Notes: a model not told the origin generated them from the sequence alone. A DNA stretch of 64,000 bases from Nannochloropsis salina CCMP1776 (GCA_004565275.1 SDOX01000009.1:418007-482006); one strand, 5' to 3'. Numbered from the stretch's first letter, positions 1-12,400 are shown. Program-made: numbers and translations.

Positions 1-37
1 TAAAATCCATTCCCACCTTCCTTCACACAAAATCCAG

Positions 38-2550
38 CGGAAGAAGGACGAAAGTTTCAAATGCACGAGCGCGTACCTGTTATTGTAAACAAAGTGGGAC
101 CCTTCAACAATCCATCGGAGACATATCAGTACTATTCCCTGCCTTACTGCAAAGAAGGCAGCGGAGGCGTATCCCGGCGTGAACGCCACGGCTTAGGCGA
201 GCTCCTGGTTGGAGACCGGAAGGTGGTGTCCCCTTATGAGGTCAATTTTCTGGATAGCTTTACATGGCGCTTACTTTGTAAAGTGGAGCTTTCTGAAGAA
301 GACGTACGTAAGCGGATTGTGGAAAATGAGCATGAGCTGTAGGAGCCTCTCAGCAGACGCATAGCATGATGACTGTCCTTGGTTTTCCATTTGATTTACG
401 AACAGAAAAAAACCTTTGCCGAGGCGATCGAAGACGAATACTACTTCGAGATGTTTGTGGACGGCCTTCCGATGTACGGCTACGTTGGCGAGGTATGTGC
501 GACCTGATCGCCACTACTAGATATTTGCGAGCGCGTGATATCTAGTAACAAGCACGTCGTCGTTTAACCTGACAATCGCTTAGTGTGTGCCCCCAAAAAG
601 ATTTGAGTTTATTGGCGACTCGGAGATCTTTTTCATCTCCTTTCTGCCTTGCCTCTTTGGTGTGTACAATAACATAACACTTATATTTACACGTCCACAT
701 CTCATAACTGTAGCCGGAAGGACAGGCTCCCATTCTGGGTCATACATTCGAAGGCTCGCACACATTTCTTTACCCGCATTTGCACTTCTCCATCGGCTAC
801 AACAAAGATCAGATCGTTAGCGTGAACGTGACCACCCTGAACCAGCGCAAGGTGGAGATTCTGGACCCCAACCTCAAGGAGGTGGAGTTTTCTTACTCGG
901 TGGACTGGATTGAAGAGCCTCAGCTTGCATGGGCCGATCGTATGCTCCGGTATGCTGACTCGCGTTTCATCCCCTCCACCTTCGAGGTCCGTGTCTGACC
1001 ACTGGAAGGAAGGGGCGCGAGACGAGAGGTGCATTGCGAGCTGACCGTGCTTCTGACCAAATTTTCCTTGCCGATACCCTCTCTAATCTCTTCTCGTGCA
1101 CACCTACCGTAGATCCATTGGCTTTCGATTATAAACTCATTCGTGTTGGTTTTGCTCTTGACGATATTCTTGACCATCATCCTTATGCGTGTACTCAAGA
1201 ACGATGTCTCCCGGTACATGGAAATCGACAACGATGAAATTTTGGAGGAGGAGAGCGGGTGGAAGCTTATTCACGGTGACGTGTTCCGCTTCCCATCGCA
1301 TATCAATCTCCTTGCTGCCTTGATAGGCAGCGGCGTGCAGGTAAGTCTGGTTCTCGGCTACAATTTTGTCGCCAGGACACAAATTGCCTGCTGTTTGCAT
1401 CAGCTTGACGTTCATATGGCCTCTTCATTTTTCTCTCGTCTTTCGCTCAGCTCTGTGCTACCACGGCCCTTCTGCTGATTTGCGCTTTGAGTGGGGTCTT
1501 TCGGGCAACCAAGCGAGGTTCCATTTTGACGGCCCTGCTCCTCATCTACGTCCTTACATCCTTCATTACTGGGTACATTTCTGCACGACTTTACCGACAA
1601 ATGGGGGGGAAAAACTGGACCTGGAATATTATAACTGCTGCGCTTGTATTTCCTGGGCCCCTTGCCCTCGTCTGGTCATTCCTCAATTCCGTGGCTTGGA
1701 GCAATGCTTCTACGGCGGCCTTGCCTGCAGCCACCGTCTTCATCATCCTCGGTCTTTTCATTTTTGTTTCTTTCCCCTTGAGTGTTGTAGGCGGTATTGC
1801 AGGACGCAACTCAGCTGGAGACTTCGACGCCCCCTGTCGGACAAAGAAGGTTGCCCGCGAGGTAGGTAATAGTGAAGGAGTATCAAGCAGACCCGTATTG
1901 GGAGGGTCTGAGACTGTTGCCCAGATGGAACTTGCCAAATATATGATGCCCCCGGATACGAATCGACTCGAACACTCTCTAGTCTTCGCGATTAGGCGGT
2001 CTGTGCATTCGACTAGATGGGTCGTGGTCGCATGAAATGTAATTACAGCGTTCTCATTCATCACCATCTTTCTCCAACTCGTCAGATTCCCAAAGACGGC
2101 CCATGTTTTCAGCACCCGGTCGTGCAAGCACTTCTGGCTGGCTTTTTGCCCTTTTCTGCCATCTACATCGAGCTGCACTACATATTCAACTCCATCTGGG
2201 GCCATAAAATTTACACCCTCTTTGGTATACTCGTCCTGGCCTTCATCATGCTGTTCATGGTCACATCTCTTATCACGATCGCTCTCATCTACTTCCAGCT
2301 GACTCGAGAAGATCATCGCTGGTGGTGGAGGACTTTCCTGAATGGAGGGGCGACTGGCCTTTTCATTTTGGCCTATTCCTTCTTTTATTACTTTCAGCGT
2401 TCGGAGATGGACGGGTTTTTCCAAGCCTCGTATTTCTTTGGTTACATGGCGATCGTCTCTTATGCTTTCTTCATTATGCTAGGCTCGGTGGGGTTCTTGT
2501 CCTCGCTTTCGTTTGTCCGACATATCTACTCCGTCATTAAAACTGACTAG
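38..2550 (+). CDS. Transmembrane 9 superfamily (TM9SF/EMP70) protein, 5'-partial
   Basis: A nonaspanin of the Golgi/endosomal membranes; the family is linked to sorting and surface delivery of membrane proteins. Proposed exons are <38-303, 406-492, 714-986, 1113-1340, 1451-1861 and 2086-2550, all joined in phase 0 with GT-AG borders. The lumenal domain opens with the family hallmark NKVGPFNNPSETYQYYSLPYC-like block near 85-150, followed by FSIGYN and a DPSFF-like segment. The cytosolic loop HGDVFRFPSH precedes a block of about nine hydrophobic segments. The end reads FVRHIYSVIKTD, as in TM9SF3, so this is closer to TM9SF3 than to TM9SF2/4. The signal peptide exon must lie left of the window, because position 38 follows an acceptor AG and the mature domain starts at once. 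Confidence 0.93.
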
Positions 2551-3010
2551 GACGCTGACAATGTTACTAGGTAAGATAAGGTTTTTAAGGTATATCGCGT
2601 GGAATATGATGGGACGTGGATAAGGAAGGGCACGAAATATGAAACCACATAATTCAATACGGTGAAATATCTGTCGTTTTTGCTTGATAAATTATATGTA
2701 TATATATTTATAATTTTACTTGTTCTGGTGAAATGGCGATGAGGTGTGAAGGTACGCCTAAATTCAGGAGTTTTTGTCGCACGCAAAGCCAGGGCCAGTC
2801 CTTTCATGGCAAACAAATCCTTTTCCCCTGAAATCATTCCGCAATATTAGCCCGACATCTATGGGATTCTCGACTTAACCACGTGCTATAATGCTGAATT
2901 CAATTTCGGCCGGACGGCTTGCGCGTTCCTCTCTGATTCAGGACAGCTTTCTGTCCTTGCGCTTCTTTCAAACATTTTCGTGGGCGAGCATTTTTGCAGT
3001 ATTGCTAGTC
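2551..3010. other. Convergent intergenic gap (3' flanks)
   Basis: This AT-rich gap lies between the 3' ends of the TM9SF gene and the bisphosphatase gene. It presumably holds both 3' UTRs and poly(A) sites. I see no further gene in it. Confidence 0.5.
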
Positions 3011-4639
3011 CTAGGGGGAGTTGAGTCGCTCCAGGCACCGACGGATCAGATCCGGGTCTTTGCTCGCGTTGTAAAAACTCCTGCACTCCTCCACGTCCAG
3101 CCGGCTGCCCAGAATGCAAGGCACGCGCTGATGGACGCCGCGGGGCCGAATCTCCATGATCCTGTTCTTTCCCGTGAGTGCCAACCCTCCAGCTTGCTCC
3201 ACCAAGAAAGCCATGGGCGCCGCCTCGTATAAGAGTCGCAGCTTACCATCGCGATTCTGCGCGTCGGCGGGATAACCAAAAATGCCTCCATACAGGAGAG
3301 TCCGGTGCACGTCTCCCACCATCGACCCGATATACCTGGACGAGTAGCGCTTGCCCGACTGGCCTTGGCCCATTTGCAGGCTGGTCACATATTCCTGCAT
3401 GGGCGAGTCCCAGTCCCAGCGGTTGGCCTCGTTGAAGGAGTAGATCTGACCTCGCTCGGGTATGCGAATGTTTGGGTGCGTGAGGACAAACTCGCCAATG
3501 TGCGTATCGTAGGTGAAGCCGTTGACACCCCTGCCGAGCGTGAAGACAAGGTGTGCAGAGGAAGAGTAGAGGCAATAGCCAGCAGCGACTAAGTTGGTGC
3601 CGGGCTGAAGGGTGCTCATTAGACACTTGGCGGCGCGAGACTCAGGGTCCATGGGGGTCCCGTCCAGATCCTCGTCGTCGAGAAGGCACTCCGTCTCTTC
3701 TCCGCTGGCAAATATCCCGAAAATCGTCCCGACGGGAATGCTGGCATCCACGTTCGAGCTTCCGTCAAGCGGATCAAAGCACGCCACATACTTATTGCCC
3801 TCTTCAAGTACCACGTCCGAATTGCGAAGGTCAGCGTATATTCGCTCTCGATCCTCCATCGAGACTGGCTCGTCCTCCTCTTCTGAGGCTAGGACTGTGA
3901 GCCTCCCCGTAAATCGCAAAGCCTTCTTGAGTACATCATTTGTCAGAACATCGAGTTTCTTTTGCTGCTCTCCTTGGACATTGATGGAGCACCCGTCATC
4001 CTGGTAGCCGGTCATCTTCGTGATGCAGGCGCGATTAACCAGGCTCGATATTGTCTGGACAAGTCAATGCCACACATGAGATCGATAGCGATATATGATG
4101 GGACAAATGAGTGGTCATGACCCAGAATGGCGCACAAGCTCACGGGTTTTCCAGGGACATGTGCGAGTATCGACTATACACAGGTCGGCATCGAGACAGC
4201 TATAGACATGTGACATACCTTGCAAGCCGTCTGAATACTGTTCATCAAGGATTCAATTTCCTTCAGGTGCGGATTGGCCCGGCTTATTTCCATCATATAC
4301 CGCGTGAGAGTCACGCCGCTCATCTCACATACCTCGTCAAATACGGGCTCGATCAACGGGTATTGCTTTTGGTTGGAATCTGTGGAGGAGGTAGCAGGCG
4401 TCTCTGGGATTGTGGTGGCCCTAGAAATCCAGAACGGTGCTTTTACAATGTGAATTTAAAATTTTGATCACTATCATCCTGCCAGCATCTTACTAAGCAG
4501 AATTGTCAACATACCTGGATTGCACGGATCGGGCATGTTTGGAGACGCTTCCAGGCACCACAAAGCCCCTACACGCGCTGCTCGAGAGGGCGACGAGACA
4601 CAATATGTAATCAACCCTCCACAATGACCACGCAAACAT
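3011..4639 (-). CDS. FBP: Fructose-1,6-bisphosphatase, plastid redox-loop type
   Basis: Hydrolyses fructose 1,6-bisphosphate to fructose 6-phosphate in the Calvin cycle or gluconeogenesis. Exons are 4515-4639, 4219-4420 and 3011-4054 (456 aa). The start at 4639 is chosen because MFAWSLWRVDYILCLVALSS forms a signal peptide ending SACRG|FVVP, a red-lineage plastid leader. The catalytic block is DPLDGSSNVD, with LDVLTNDVL upstream and YSSSAHLVFTLG downstream. An acidic insertion of about 20 residues after GTIFGIF carries two cysteines (about residues 232 and 253), matching the thioredoxin-regulated loop of plant plastid FBPase. The third loop cysteine of plants appears to be replaced. This makes light/thioredoxin regulation likely but not certain. 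Confidence 0.93.
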
Positions 4640-5060
4640 TGATACCTGGGAAATTTGTTTCGTAAACGCAGAGAAGATGGGCCCCAAGGGGGAGGATTGG
4701 TTCATGATCGCGGTGTCGAAATGGAGTACCACGATGGAGGATGAGATACTTGCATGTCAGAAGTCAGAGAAAGAGACAGTACGATATATTCCCCCCATAC
4801 TCTCACAGTTTAATATATCTATGTAAACTGTGAGGTGCGTTTGTTTTGCCCGGCACCTTTTTGTGAGAGTTTTTCTCTTTCTCAAGGTACTGGAGGAGGC
4901 TCTCCCTGGCTTGCTTCAACTTGCTCGCCCCTGCTCGCCGAGGCCGTCGAGGCCCCATGAGGCAACCCGATAAAAAGGAAATGGGCCATGATCATATGCG
5001 ACCCGCACTTGCGTTCGAATGTCTCAGTAGCTATATACGTATGGATTATTTTCTTTTTTT
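4640..5060. other. Intergenic gap: FBPase promoter and 3' flank of IGPS
   Basis: It holds the presumed promoter and 5' UTR of the bisphosphatase gene and the 3' flank of the next minus-strand gene. The only structure I see is the hairpin at 4802-4834, listed separately. Confidence 0.5.
4802..4834. repeat. Perfect 11-bp inverted repeat (hairpin) upstream of FBPase
   Basis: ctcacagttta at 4802-4812 is the exact reverse complement of taaactgtgag at 4824-4834. The 11-nt AT-rich spacer could form the loop. It lies about 165 bp upstream of the FBPase start codon and about 230 bp beyond the IGPS stop. It could be a dyad binding site for a regulator or an RNA hairpin in either UTR; the sequence alone does not decide. 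Confidence 0.75.
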
Positions 5061-6438
5061 TCAACCCTCCCGCCTTCCGCGCCTCAGGTCTTCGGCCATC
5101 ATGCCTGCACCAGTGAGCAAGCTTGGCATAGACTCCCGCGACCGAATCGATGATATGAGACGTGTTATGTCAGCCGATGTGGCCAGTCCCCTCCCCAAAA
5201 TTACAGCATCGTACCCCATGTCCGCTAATTCAGCTGCGTCGTCGACTGTGCCGACGTCACCCGCGCATATGGCCACGATCAGGTCGGGAATCATCCCTTT
5301 AAGTCCCTTGGCTTGGTCTTTATACAAAGCATTTTCGATCCTGTCCCAGTTCGTGGCAACAATGTTGGTGGCTCCAAGTTCTAAAGCCTTTTCAAGCTCG
5401 GCGACCGTATGCACCTCAACCAGGGCCTCCAATCCCAGGCAAGTGCAGGCGTCCAGAAGTCCACTCAGAGATGCACCCATCTGGTCCGTGCGCAGGGATA
5501 GATAAGAGAAGATGCTGAGACTGGCTCGCCGTGTCACAAGAAGCGATCGAGATATGCATTCTTCTTAAATCGTGTGCCAGAGTTAAGGCTGTATTGTTCC
5601 TCGAAAGGCTTCGACAGGACATGTGCGGTGGAAACGAAGAATTAACGTTTACAAGTAAGAATTAAATACTCACCAGGCTCGCCATGAGTAAAACACCGTC
5701 TGCACCATGTTCCATGGCCTGGGAAATTTGAAGAGGATGAATGTAGATGTCCTTCGCAACGATGGGCGGTCGCTTCTCATCCGGTATATCCGCGAAGGCC
5801 TCCCGCGCTGATCGGAGATCCATGATTGATCCTCCGTAGCACGTCTCGTCTGTTGTCACCATCAGCACGTCTGCGCCGCAGTCCGCCAACTGTCAGTGTA
5901 CATCATTGGTGCTGAGGACATTTCGTTTGATATGCTTTCCTCCTCAACCCGCTCTGTCTCCCACCTGTCTCGCCACCAGTCCCACGTCAGCTATGGCAGC
6001 CAGCTCGGTTGGGGTGGTGTCCCCCGTGGGTGTGCGTCTCTTGATCTCAGCAATCACGCTCATCATATGGACTTGCTCCCCCGTGCTGCGCTTCAAGGCG
6101 CGTGCCACGCGATATCCACCCACTAAATTAACGCTACGCAATCGGGCCAAGAGGCGAGACCCTTCCTCTGTTTCTCGCAGCTGCTGCACTTCGTAGTTTT
6201 TTCGCTGGACCTCTTCAAGCCAATTCAAGGAATGCGCCTTGCTATGTTCTGCCCTGACACCCTGATACTTGTTTACACTTTTGAATTTGTGAGGCATCGA
6301 TTTTGCCTCGTGCGTATCAGTTTTCAATGTTCGGAAGTGTGGTGGCGAACGTTGAACATGATTCAAGAGAAAAGCGACGCTCAGGCGGGCAGCTAGAAAT
6401 GCCAAGCACAGAAAATAGTGGCCAGGAGCGAGGTGCAT
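5061..6438 (-). CDS. Indole-3-glycerol-phosphate synthase-like protein, plastid-targeted
   Basis: A TIM-barrel enzyme of tryptophan synthesis; the family converts CdRP to indole-3-glycerol phosphate. Exons are 5965-6438, 5674-5889 and 5061-5480, all phase 0 (369 aa). The N-terminus MHLAPGHYFLCLAFLAARLS is a signal peptide followed by VA|FLLN, fitting plastid import. Conserved strands are VIAEIKRRTPTGD (first lysine), CGADVLMVTTDETCYGGS, PPIVAKDIYIHPLQI, GADGVLLMASL and LGLEALVEVH. The two C-terminal active-site strands differ from bacterial TrpC: the INNRDL region reads IVATNWDR and the SESGI region reads ICAGDVG. It may therefore be a divergent IGPS or a paralogue with altered substrate. Barrel membership is secure; the exact reaction is less so. 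Confidence 0.8.
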
Positions 6439-6823
6439 CGTAATCCCTACACTAGAAAGGTGAGCAACAGAGAACATGAACGTGAAAATGAGATTGTGTA
6501 CAATATTTCTTTGGACAAGCTGACACCCTTTATCAGGCTCACATGCAGGAAGAAGCGATTGCTTCTGTCACCTGTAGGAGGCGCGAAGCCGTACTGAACG
6601 ATATGAGGGAAATCGGAAAAAAAACAAGTGCATACCCGCTCAACATCAATCATTAGATTCATCATTCCCCTGAATAAGTTCATAAATTTGTTCACTGTCA
6701 CCTTCTGCTTTTATGCGACGTGCTGTCAAAAAAATATAACGGGGAAAAAAATCCTCAAAACGAATCGTGGAATTATGTCTGTATCTCCGCACCCTATTTA
6801 AAAATGGCAGACAGTGCGTTCAA
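6439..6823. other. Intergenic gap between two minus-strand genes
   Basis: It carries the presumed promoter of the IGPS-like gene and the 3' flank of the glucanase gene. I see no further gene. Confidence 0.45.
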
Positions 6824-8903
6824 CTACGCCTGTGTTTGCCCTCCTCCGGATGGCCCGCCTGCAGTAGTCACGCCTTGCGTGGTCTGTGGAGGAGGTTGAT
6901 CATGGTATTCTGCAACAAAGGCATTGCAATCAAAGCTGGCCAACGCCAAATTCTTGGGCGCGATTCCATCTCGCAGAAGAGCTAAATACGACCAAGGGGA
7001 ATGGGGGTTATCTTTGAGCTTAGTGAGGTCATCCTTCACGCGGCCCAGAGCTTTAAAAGACCAAAAGAATCCTCCCACTGCTGCACTGCTCGCCTCGCCA
7101 ATGACACCGTACACCTGCTGCTGTGCCAAAAGCAAATCTTGGAGAGCTTTCTTTGTTTGGGCATCGTATGGAAAGTCGGGAAATGTCAAAAAGTCCATTG
7201 AATACTCGCCTATAACCACACCAGAAGCAATTTTGCCCTTGACTTTATCCAATTGCATGGTATTGTACCCCTGGCAAACGTTGTTAGTTTGAGCCAAAGC
7301 TCCAAGTTTCCATAGTGCTGGATCGAAGAGCATGTAAAAATGGGAATCTGCGTACACGTTTTTGTACTTCGGTGGCTGCAAGAAGCCATCCCAGCCTTCC
7401 CCTATGGAATGGGAGGGTCATGTAACCAGAACGTCATATAGGGTGCTGCATTTGTTTTGAGAGTGATCTCTAACGTGTTCAAAGTGTGCGCTGGTAAAGA
7501 AAGACACGATATCCATTTTGCTGTTGAATTATTGTTGTAGCCACCAAGCAAAAATTGACTGTCTTCACAGGTCATACACGAGAAACTATCACTTACAGAG
7601 AAGGTTGAAGCCATCTGGAAACCAGATATCACCTTTCCATCCTGCTGCCAGTACCGCATCCGTCGTTTCTTGAGTCCAATTTTTGACAAGCTGCATGCTC
7701 AAAGGACCGCCGACGCTCGTTGTCCAAGGCTCATTGAGAAGGCAGAGGCCCTGCACAGTGCCTTCATATGCGGCAGTGCCATTTACGATGGTCAGGTTTT
7801 TGGCCAGATAAACAAGCACTTCAGTTGTGCGAATTTGATTTTCTGGCTCTCCCCATTTGATTGACTCGTTCCCACCTTCGAAGCCGCCATTATCATGGCC
7901 TAATATAGACACAAGAACACAGCCGACAGGGAGTGAAGTCAGAATATGAGATGTGATGGAATAACTGCGACAAAAAATTCTTAGAGGGTGAAAATCGTCA
8001 GTTTGGCCCAACAATTGATATTGATGTTTAAGTCAATTCGTTCGTTTTAGCAGTCGCTCGCTGTTTGACTGACAAAACGCACCATTCTGTACCCCTGGCG
8101 CCCCGTGAAGGTCCACTATCGTTTTGAGACCCAACTCCTTGCACCATTCGAGTGCGCGCAGTAGGTAAGGCCAGGCGCCCGGCAGATAAGTCTCACCAGG
8201 CCTCAAGAATTCCTCACCCAGGATCCAATATCCGATAGGGATACGGATGTGCGTAATACCTCCATTCTTCAGCTCCAAAAGATCTTGCTTGCTAAGCCAC
8301 GTATCCCAGTGCTTTTCAAGGATGGGGAGGGCCTTCTCTTTTCCACCAAGTGCCGCAACAATCTGCATCTCGCCAAGCCATGTCTTGATTCCCAAAGTCT
8401 TATAAAAATCAGGATACATCCATGACTCAAGTAGCTAAGTGTTTCGATTGTGGAAGAATGAGGCTTGAAGAGCGAACAAATGTGCACATGTATGCAATAC
8501 GAAGAAAAGATCGGAGAGCTACTTATTGGACACGGGTTATCCATAAAAATTTGGCAGTCTTCCCACGCTCAAAACTCTAGAACTTACCAGCCATCCTCCT
8601 AAATTTACACCTTGGATATGCACGGATATTGTAGGATTTAAGAACTGCATTAGCACCATTTTTTGTCGGTTTACAACACTTCGGAGCATTTTTCTTGAGT
8701 GCTCTCATACCTCGATATTGTCGCCTCTCCCCATCTCTTGCAGCGACTGCTTTGTTTTGGAAAAAATCTATTTTTGTGGTATCGCCTTGCGCTGACACTG
8801 TCGCACTTGCCACGTCCTTTCCGTTCACGGCCCTCAACTTTTGTGCCTCAACGAGACTTGACACCACCATAAAGATGGTTATTACTTTGTACATGCCGGT
8901 CAT
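6824..8903 (-). CDS. Exo-beta-1,3-glucanase, glycoside hydrolase family 5
   Basis: A secreted enzyme that releases glucose from beta-1,3-glucans such as chrysolaminarin or wall glucan. Exons are 8711-8903, 8588-8610 (23 nt), 8083-8434, 7597-7899 and 6824-7401 (482 aa). MYKVITIFMVVSSLVEA is the signal peptide, then a basic propeptide of about 45 residues. The microexon restores the classical EXG block RGVNLGGWLLLESW across three exons. Further blocks are HIRIPIGYW, DLHGAPGVQNG, the acid/base motif GLCLLNEPW and the nucleophile motif VVIGEYS. The substrate-side segment GWDGFLQPPKYKNVYAD matches fungal exo-1,3-glucanases. The C-terminus is a short Gly/Gln/Thr-rich tail. The family call is firm; whether it acts on the wall or on storage glucan is unknown. 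Confidence 0.92.
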
Positions 8904-9426
8904 CTATTATAAAACAAAATAATACGTTAGCAGTTAATATTTTTGACAGTGGTGGACGGCTCACCTCGTGGCTAAGGACGTTTGTTGCGAAGAAAATTGC
9001 AGGCCTGGCGGGGACAGTCGGGTAGGGACGGGAAACGTGGTCGGATATTTCAATTTCAAATTCAAATGCGGGACATTTTCCTGAGAAGGAAATATGACGC
9101 CCGGGATCGACGGACCCTCGGACAATGGCCGACACAGGATACTGCCTTGGTGACCCAAATCATGTTGGGTCCGGGGGACACGTCAAGTACACCCGCTGGT
9201 CCTGTATGTGACCGATATCGTAAGTGTAATATAACGCGGTGCGGGACTGCATTTCAACAGGGTCTCGACGCTCTCTGTAGGTCCTGCAGGTCGCTGCGAA
9301 TATTCAGAAAAGCGATTGACATGGATATCAGAGTCCTCATGCCAGTGCATCATGCGGCCTCAAGCCTTGTTTTAAAGTTTGAACAAGAATTATACACGGT
9401 ACCCACACAGAGATTCTACTTCAGCC
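8904..9426. other. Divergent intergenic gap (glucanase / P450 fusion)
   Basis: The two flanking genes point away from each other, so this gap should hold both promoters and 5' UTRs. I recognise no conserved element. Confidence 0.45.
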
Positions 9427-12400
9427 ATGGTTGAAGCAAACGAGACACCTTGCCCTGTGGAAGGCTTGCTGTGTCCTACCAAGGGTCCTAGCTTGATGTC
9501 GCTCGTCGAGCGCGTGCTGATAGTCTACAGTAAGTTTCCACGAACATTCACCATTATTTAGTGTTGTGTGTGTGCAATAAAAATGGCTATGGCTTTTCCT
9601 CACAAGCACCTGGCTGATCACTGTACGTTATACGTAAGATATATTTCGACTAAAATGCCGAAGTCCCAGCAAACTCACAAACTTGGTTTTTTTTTTAAGT
9701 TTACGCTTCTATTTCCTTACTCTGAAAACTTGCATGGTATCTTGTTGTGATTTTTGTTACTATCCCTCAAAAAAATGCCTAAGGATAGATATAAATTAAA
9801 CGAGCACAAGACGTCTCATTATTTGACTACATATTTCCCCGCTCCTGCTTTATTCGAGTGTAGGAGTAAAACCTTCAATGGGGATCACTGTAGAATCACC
9901 CAAGGCTTACACCCTTCGATTGGGATGCAGTAGCACTCTCGAAGCAGTTCACACAAGGATTCGTGAGGCGTTTAAGCCGGAACTGGCTGGCGTCGAGTCA
10001 TTCGTGGTGTGTTGCAACGATACAAATGAGCCGATCACCTTGCACCATTTGCATGCTGGAAAAGATGTGGTGGCATACTTGGATATAAATCGACACCAAA
10101 ACTTATCTCGTGAAACATTAAATGTACCAGCTGGCCCCACACCGAGTTTATTCTCAAAGAACTATGCGGATTTGCGGCCATTTATTTGCTCTGCACATCT
10201 TCGGCTCATGCATGAGCATGGGCCAATTTTTCGCATGACTCTTCCTCCCAACACTGACGCGGTAGTCATTTGTGACCCGGAGTTGACGGCTCAGGTAATT
10301 GAAAATCCAAGTGTCTGGCAAAAGACGCATTTTAAGCACAGCCAAGTGGTGCGGCGGTTCGTTGGCAGAGGTGTCTTCACGGCTGACGACGACGAGGAGA
10401 TCTGGGGCATTGCGCATCGCATTCTCTTACCTGCTTTCAGTAATCAGGGCATGAAACTCTATTTTCACTTAGTTTTGGAATGCGTAGAGTGCCTTTTTAA
10501 GGAGTGGGACCGTTTAGTTTCTACGAGCCAGCCCATAAACCTAACGAGGAGCACAGAGCGCTTCACCTTCGACGTTATCGGCAGAGTTGGATTTGGTTAT
10601 GACTTTAAGGCCCTTGAAACGGGTACGCATCCTTACTTGGAGCAAATTCATTTGTCAAGCGAATACAGCGACGCTCGTTGGCAGCAGAGTTTTTTCCAAA
10701 GTGTAAGGTCGCGAAACAGGGATAAGAAGTATTTTGATTTTATGATTCGGCATAAGTAATCGTGTGTTCAGCGCCGTAGTAGATCAAATCATTTTTTCCC
10801 ACACTTCTCTTTATTCAGGTACTGACAGAGTCTTCTTTTTTGAGGAATTGGTGTGCCTTGAACGAGCCTAATATCAAGTTTGTGGAGCGGATCGTGGCCG
10901 AACGACTAGCCGAGCTGGAAAAAGGCATTCGGGTGCAAGAGAAGGATATCTTGACCCTAATGCTCACAACCAAGGATCCGCAGACAGGCGAGAAATTGCC
11001 GCCGGACAATGTGCGTGACCAGATATTGACTTTCCTATTGGCGGGGCACGACTCCACGTCCACAGCCCTCACCGTCCTTTTCATGCTTCTGAGCCAGCAC
11101 GGTGATGTGGAACGTAAAGTTATGGAGGAGGTGGAGCGTGTAGTAGGGAGTGAACCTTTAACTTTCGAAAAACTTGGCCGCCTGCAGTACTGCACGTGCG
11201 TTATCAACGAGTCGTTGCGCCTTTTCCCGCCCGCTCAAGCCACTCGCAAAGATGCTGCGGAAGACACCATGCTCGGACCTTATAAAATTGTAAAGGGAAC
11301 GGCCAGCATCGTGTCGTTGTGGGGTTTAGCGCACAATCCAGAATATTGGCCCGATCCGTGGCGATTCGATCCAGATCGTTGGCTTCCGGAAAAGGCCAAT
11401 GGCCGGAGTTCCTACGCCTCCATCCCATTTTCAGTAGGCCACCGAGGTTGCCTGGGTCGACAGCTCTCCATTATGGAACAACGCTGCATGCTGGCCATGA
11501 CAGTGCAGCGCTACCATTTGCGGTTGCACAGTCTTTCCAAGCCAAGCTTCACGACTCCTTTGTTCCTGAAGCCACACAATATCTTCCTTTCCCTTGAACG
11601 CCGAGCCTGTTCTCGCTTGCAGACTCAGGAAGCAAAGTCGCCATTGACACCCGCAGTAGGGGACGAAAATGCTGGTCTCAATAGAGGTGCGCGGGCAAAG
11701 AGACAAATAAGCACAGAGAAAGCTTCCATTCCTTTCAATACTCGGTTGGTAATATTGTACGGGAGTAATATGGGCACTTGCGAGACATTCGCGGGAGAGC
11801 TGGCACTACACGCTGTAAATCTTGGTATGACATCCGACCTGATGAGTTTGGACTCATTTTTGGATAAGACGGACGTGGTGAATGGCTGTGCTGCTGTGAT
11901 AGTTATCTGTGCGACCTATAATGGGACGCCGCCAGATAATGCGGCAAAATTCATTCGTTTATTAGAAAAAGAGCCTGATAAAGTCGCAGAGATATTCACG
12001 GACAAACCCTTTACGGTATTCGGGTGTGGTAACTCCCAGTGGTTACGTACGTACCAAAGCATTCCCCGCTTCATAGACAAGACGTTGACAGCTGCGCAGG
12101 GAAAGCGTTTGACCGCCAACTTTTTGTACGGTGATGCAGACTCCACATTAGACGATGATTTTCAGGCCTGGAAGTTCGCAATGTGGGAGGGGTTGTCAGA
12201 TTCCTTGGGGATGTCTGGCGCCAGCATGAAGCCGGATGGTGGAGCAGCTGGATTAGAGCCAGCTTATGTCGTCACACCTTGCCAAGCACAGGAGAAATTT
12301 GAAACTGAAAAACATATAGGGGAGATCAGGAGCAAGTGGGCGATCCAAAATGGACTTTTCCTGGGGAAGGTCTTGAAAAATAAGGAATTACAAAGCGCCA

